From Bacteroidota bacterium (lineage in GTDB: Bacteria; Bacteroidota; Bacteroidia; Chitinophagales; LD1): DNA of 7,470 nt. This document shows, piece by piece, positions 5,933-7,470 of the stretch. Position 1 is the stretch's first letter, and each line of letters begins with the position of its first letter. The notes under the pieces were generated by a model, which worked only from the letters and a program-made list of their open reading frames with translations, did not search any database and was not told where the DNA came from. The position numbers and the translations under genes were made by a program. The stretch is taken from the NCBI GenBank assembly GCA_023428205.1, contig JAEYZB010000236.1:1-7470 (forward strand), written 5' to 3'.

Positions 5933-6403
5933 ATGAAAATCACATTGCTACTTCTTGGAAAAACCTCACTGAAACCTGTTGCGGAACTGATGGAGGTTTA
6001 CGCGAATAAAATCAAACATTACACTTCGTTTGAAGTGGTGGTGATTGATAATTCTGCGATTCGCTCGGAACAGCCCGAAGCGGTGAAAGAAGCTGAAGCG
6101 AAACTGATTTTGAAAAAAATCCAATCGAGCGATTCGGTGATTTTGTTAGACGAAAACGGTAAAACGTTTGACAGTATTGGCTTTTCCAATCAATTGCAAG
6201 CGTGGCAGAATGCGGGCAAAAAACATATTGTGTTTATCGTTGGCGGAGCATTCGGCTTTCACGAAACGGTTTACAAACGTGCCGAAATGAAAATCAGTCT
6301 TTCGCTGATGACCTTTTCACATCAAATTATTCGTCCTGTTTTTATGGAGCAACTCTACCGCGGCTTTTCTATCTTGAAAAATGAGCCATACCATCACCGC
6401 TAA
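5933..6403 (+). CDS. rlmH: 23S rRNA (pseudouridine-1915-N3)-methyltransferase RlmH
   Basis: The product is a 156-residue cytosolic SPOUT-class enzyme. RlmH uses S-adenosylmethionine to methylate N3 of pseudouridine 1915 in helix 69 of 23S rRNA, acting as a dimer on assembled 70S ribosomes. Visible features are the N-terminal strand MKITLLLLGKT (1-11), VILLDENGKTFDS (69-81), the SAM-binding knot loop VGGAFGF (103-109) where the family usually has GGxxG, then LSLMTFSHQIIRPVFMEQLYR (123-143, split here as SLMTFSHQ and EQLYR) and the conserved tail EPYHHR (151-156). Length matches the family (about 155-157). I chose the ATG at 5933 because the family begins with a short MK-x-x-L strand; the GTG two codons upstream (5927) adds nothing conserved. 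No close + strand neighbour exists, and the gene converges with the desaturase gene, 19 nt between stops. The assignment is secure. Confidence 0.95.
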   Translation: MKITLLLLGKTSLKPVAELMEVYANKIKHYTSFEVVVIDNSAIRSEQPEAVKEAEAKLILKKIQSSDSVILLDENGKTFDSIGFSNQLQAWQNAGKKHIVFIVGGAFGFHETVYKRAEMKISLSLMTFSHQIIRPVFMEQLYRGFSILKNEPYHHR

Positions 6404-6422
6404 ACCAAATGGTCGAAAAAAA

Positions 6423-7470
6423 CTAGCTCGTTGCTTTTTGGAAATGTGTTTTCAGGAAGTAGGTGTAGAGTGCAAACGATGCCGCTACTCCGATGCTTGA
6501 CGCAATTAGCGTTGTCAGAACCCAGGTCGGATAATTGAAATAGTAAAACCAATTCAGCCCGAACATGACAAACGACAGGCGCAGATATTCGCCATAAACC
6601 GCCCACGCTTTGTTTTCAAAAATGCCCCCAATCACTTCAATAGAGAAAAGCAACATCCCTGCAAACAACAGGCGATAAAGCCACGAAAGCTCGTTGAAGT
6701 TTACCAGGTACGCCACCGTGCCGAGAATGACTATTGCAAAATGAACAAAGCAATACACGCGGTTAAAAATGTTGGTGTTGGCATCAAACTTTTCCAATTC
6801 GTAATTCGGCTCGGGAACGGCTTCTTCTTTTTGCGCAATCGGATTCCAGCCCGGAGGTTGATAGAAAATCATTTTCACTTTCGCCCAAAAACTTTTTTCG
6901 TATTTCAGGTTCGGCAGATATTTTGTGAAGAATTCCATATTTGCCCACACAGGACTCCAGCTTGCGAGTTGTTTGGTGGTGCCGTAGCGAATTTTGCGCG
7001 CCTCGCTTTCTTCTTCAAACGTTCCGAAAATTTTGTCCCAAATCATCAGCACTCCGGCATGGTTGCGGTCGATATATTGCGGATTGATGGCGTGATGCAC
7101 ACGGTGATGCGAAGGCGTGTTGAAGAGCCATTCAAACCAACGCGGCATTTTACGAATGGCTTCTGTGTGAATCCAAAATTGATAGAGTGTGTTGATGCCC
7201 CCCACAATTCCCAATGTCAGCGGACTTACACCGATAATTGCCAACGGGAAAAATATAGGAGCGCTGAATAAATTCTGAAACCACGACTGGCGCAATGCTA
7301 CAGAAAGGTTATAGTCTTCGCTTTGGTGATGCACCACATGCGCGCCCCAAAAGAAACTAATGGTGTGGCTCCAGCGATGCGCCCAATAATAGAGAAAATC
7401 ATAAGTGATGAAAGCAGCAATACCAATCCAAATATTATTGGGCAGGTGTGGAATGGCGAAACGGTCATAC
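6423..7470 (-). CDS. Sterol desaturase / fatty acid hydroxylase family membrane di-iron protein (5' end outside window)
   Basis: The stop is TAG at 6423-6425, and the frame is open to the right edge, giving 348 readable residues. It is an integral membrane oxygenase of the PF04116 superfamily: a non-heme di-iron centre held by histidine boxes hydroxylates or desaturates a lipid-like substrate with O2. The boxes are visible as HRWSH (31-35 of the readable part), HVVHH (44-48) and HHRVHH (121-126), followed by the typical NHAGVLMIWDKIFGTF (about 136-151). A fragment beginning with GTG at 7337 would cut through the second box and is not the true start. Hydrophobic spans flank the boxes, and the last 130 residues hold about four more transmembrane segments (around FAIVILGTVAYLV, LYRLLFAGMLLF, FVMFGLNWFYYF and TTLIASSIGVAASFALY), a C-terminal extension usual in larger Bacteroidota members. 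The substrate is unknown. The gene converges with rlmH. Confidence 0.88.
   Translation of the reverse strand, partial: YDRFAIPHLPNNIWIGIAAFITYDFLYYWAHRWSHTISFFWGAHVVHHQSEDYNLSVALRQSWFQNLFSAPIFFPLAIIGVSPLTLGIVGGINTLYQFWIHTEAIRKMPRWFEWLFNTPSHHRVHHAINPQYIDRNHAGVLMIWDKIFGTFEEESEARKIRYGTTKQLASWSPVWANMEFFTKYLPNLKYEKSFWAKVKMIFYQPPGWNPIAQKEEAVPEPNYELEKFDANTNIFNRVYCFVHFAIVILGTVAYLVNFNELSWLYRLLFAGMLLFSIEVIGGIFENKAWAVYGEYLRLSFVMFGLNWFYYFNYPTWVLTTLIASSIGVAASFALYTYFLKTHFQKATS

Noticed and set aside
6741..7271. A 176-codon + strand open frame
   Set aside because: It is antisense to the desaturase gene, including its third histidine box; the product looks like a shadow translation.
7335..7337. GTG as start of the desaturase gene
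   Set aside because: Upstream in-frame sequence encodes the HRWSH box, and the GTG falls inside the HVVHH box, so the real start is beyond the window.

Overview
The window looks like chromosomal DNA from a member of the Bacteroidota. Reasons: an LptC lipoprotein of the short, lipidated Bacteroidota form; an outer-membrane protein with the SPYSRFGLG N-terminal signature, sitting beside coaX; a SPOR-like C-terminal domain of the type common in this phylum; a possible T9SS-type C-terminal tail on a partial gene; and few Shine-Dalgarno-like sites. I cannot place it below phylum. No tRNA, rRNA, CRISPR array or intact insertion sequence is visible.

Left part (1-4899): the last 17 codons of a + strand gene end at 55 and converge on a compact minus-strand run of five genes. 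In transcription order these are an atypical SDR/NAD(P)-binding protein (4899-4252), a secreted CapA-like protein with a SPOR-like tail (4259-2682), type III pantothenate kinase coaX (2665-1952), an outer-membrane beta-barrel protein (1962-661) and lptC (629-90). Overlaps of 8 and 11 nt and gaps of 16 and 31 nt suggest one operon joining coenzyme A synthesis to cell-envelope functions. Two members are unusual. The CapA-like protein has lost essentially all expected metal ligands. CoaX has Thr where the family's catalytic Asp is expected.

Middle part (4900-5932): mostly intergenic. It holds a minus-strand coding relic (4990-5118, no start codon), a small + strand lipoprotein with a PrcB-like look (5260-5727), two related 19-nt hairpins (5756-5774 and 5803-5821) and a pair of near-identical 18-bp direct repeats (5094-5111, 5897-5914) that bracket the lipoprotein gene. 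This stretch looks rearranged.

Right part (5933-7470): rlmH on the + strand, the 23S rRNA pseudouridine-1915 N3-methyltransferase, converges with a minus-strand sterol desaturase/fatty acid hydroxylase family membrane di-iron protein. The N-terminus of that protein lies beyond the window; its first two histidine boxes are readable right up to the edge.

The best candidates for something undescribed are the degenerate CapA-SPOR protein encoded between an SDR gene and coaX, and the altered active site of that CoaX. No defence or other multi-gene accessory system is apparent.
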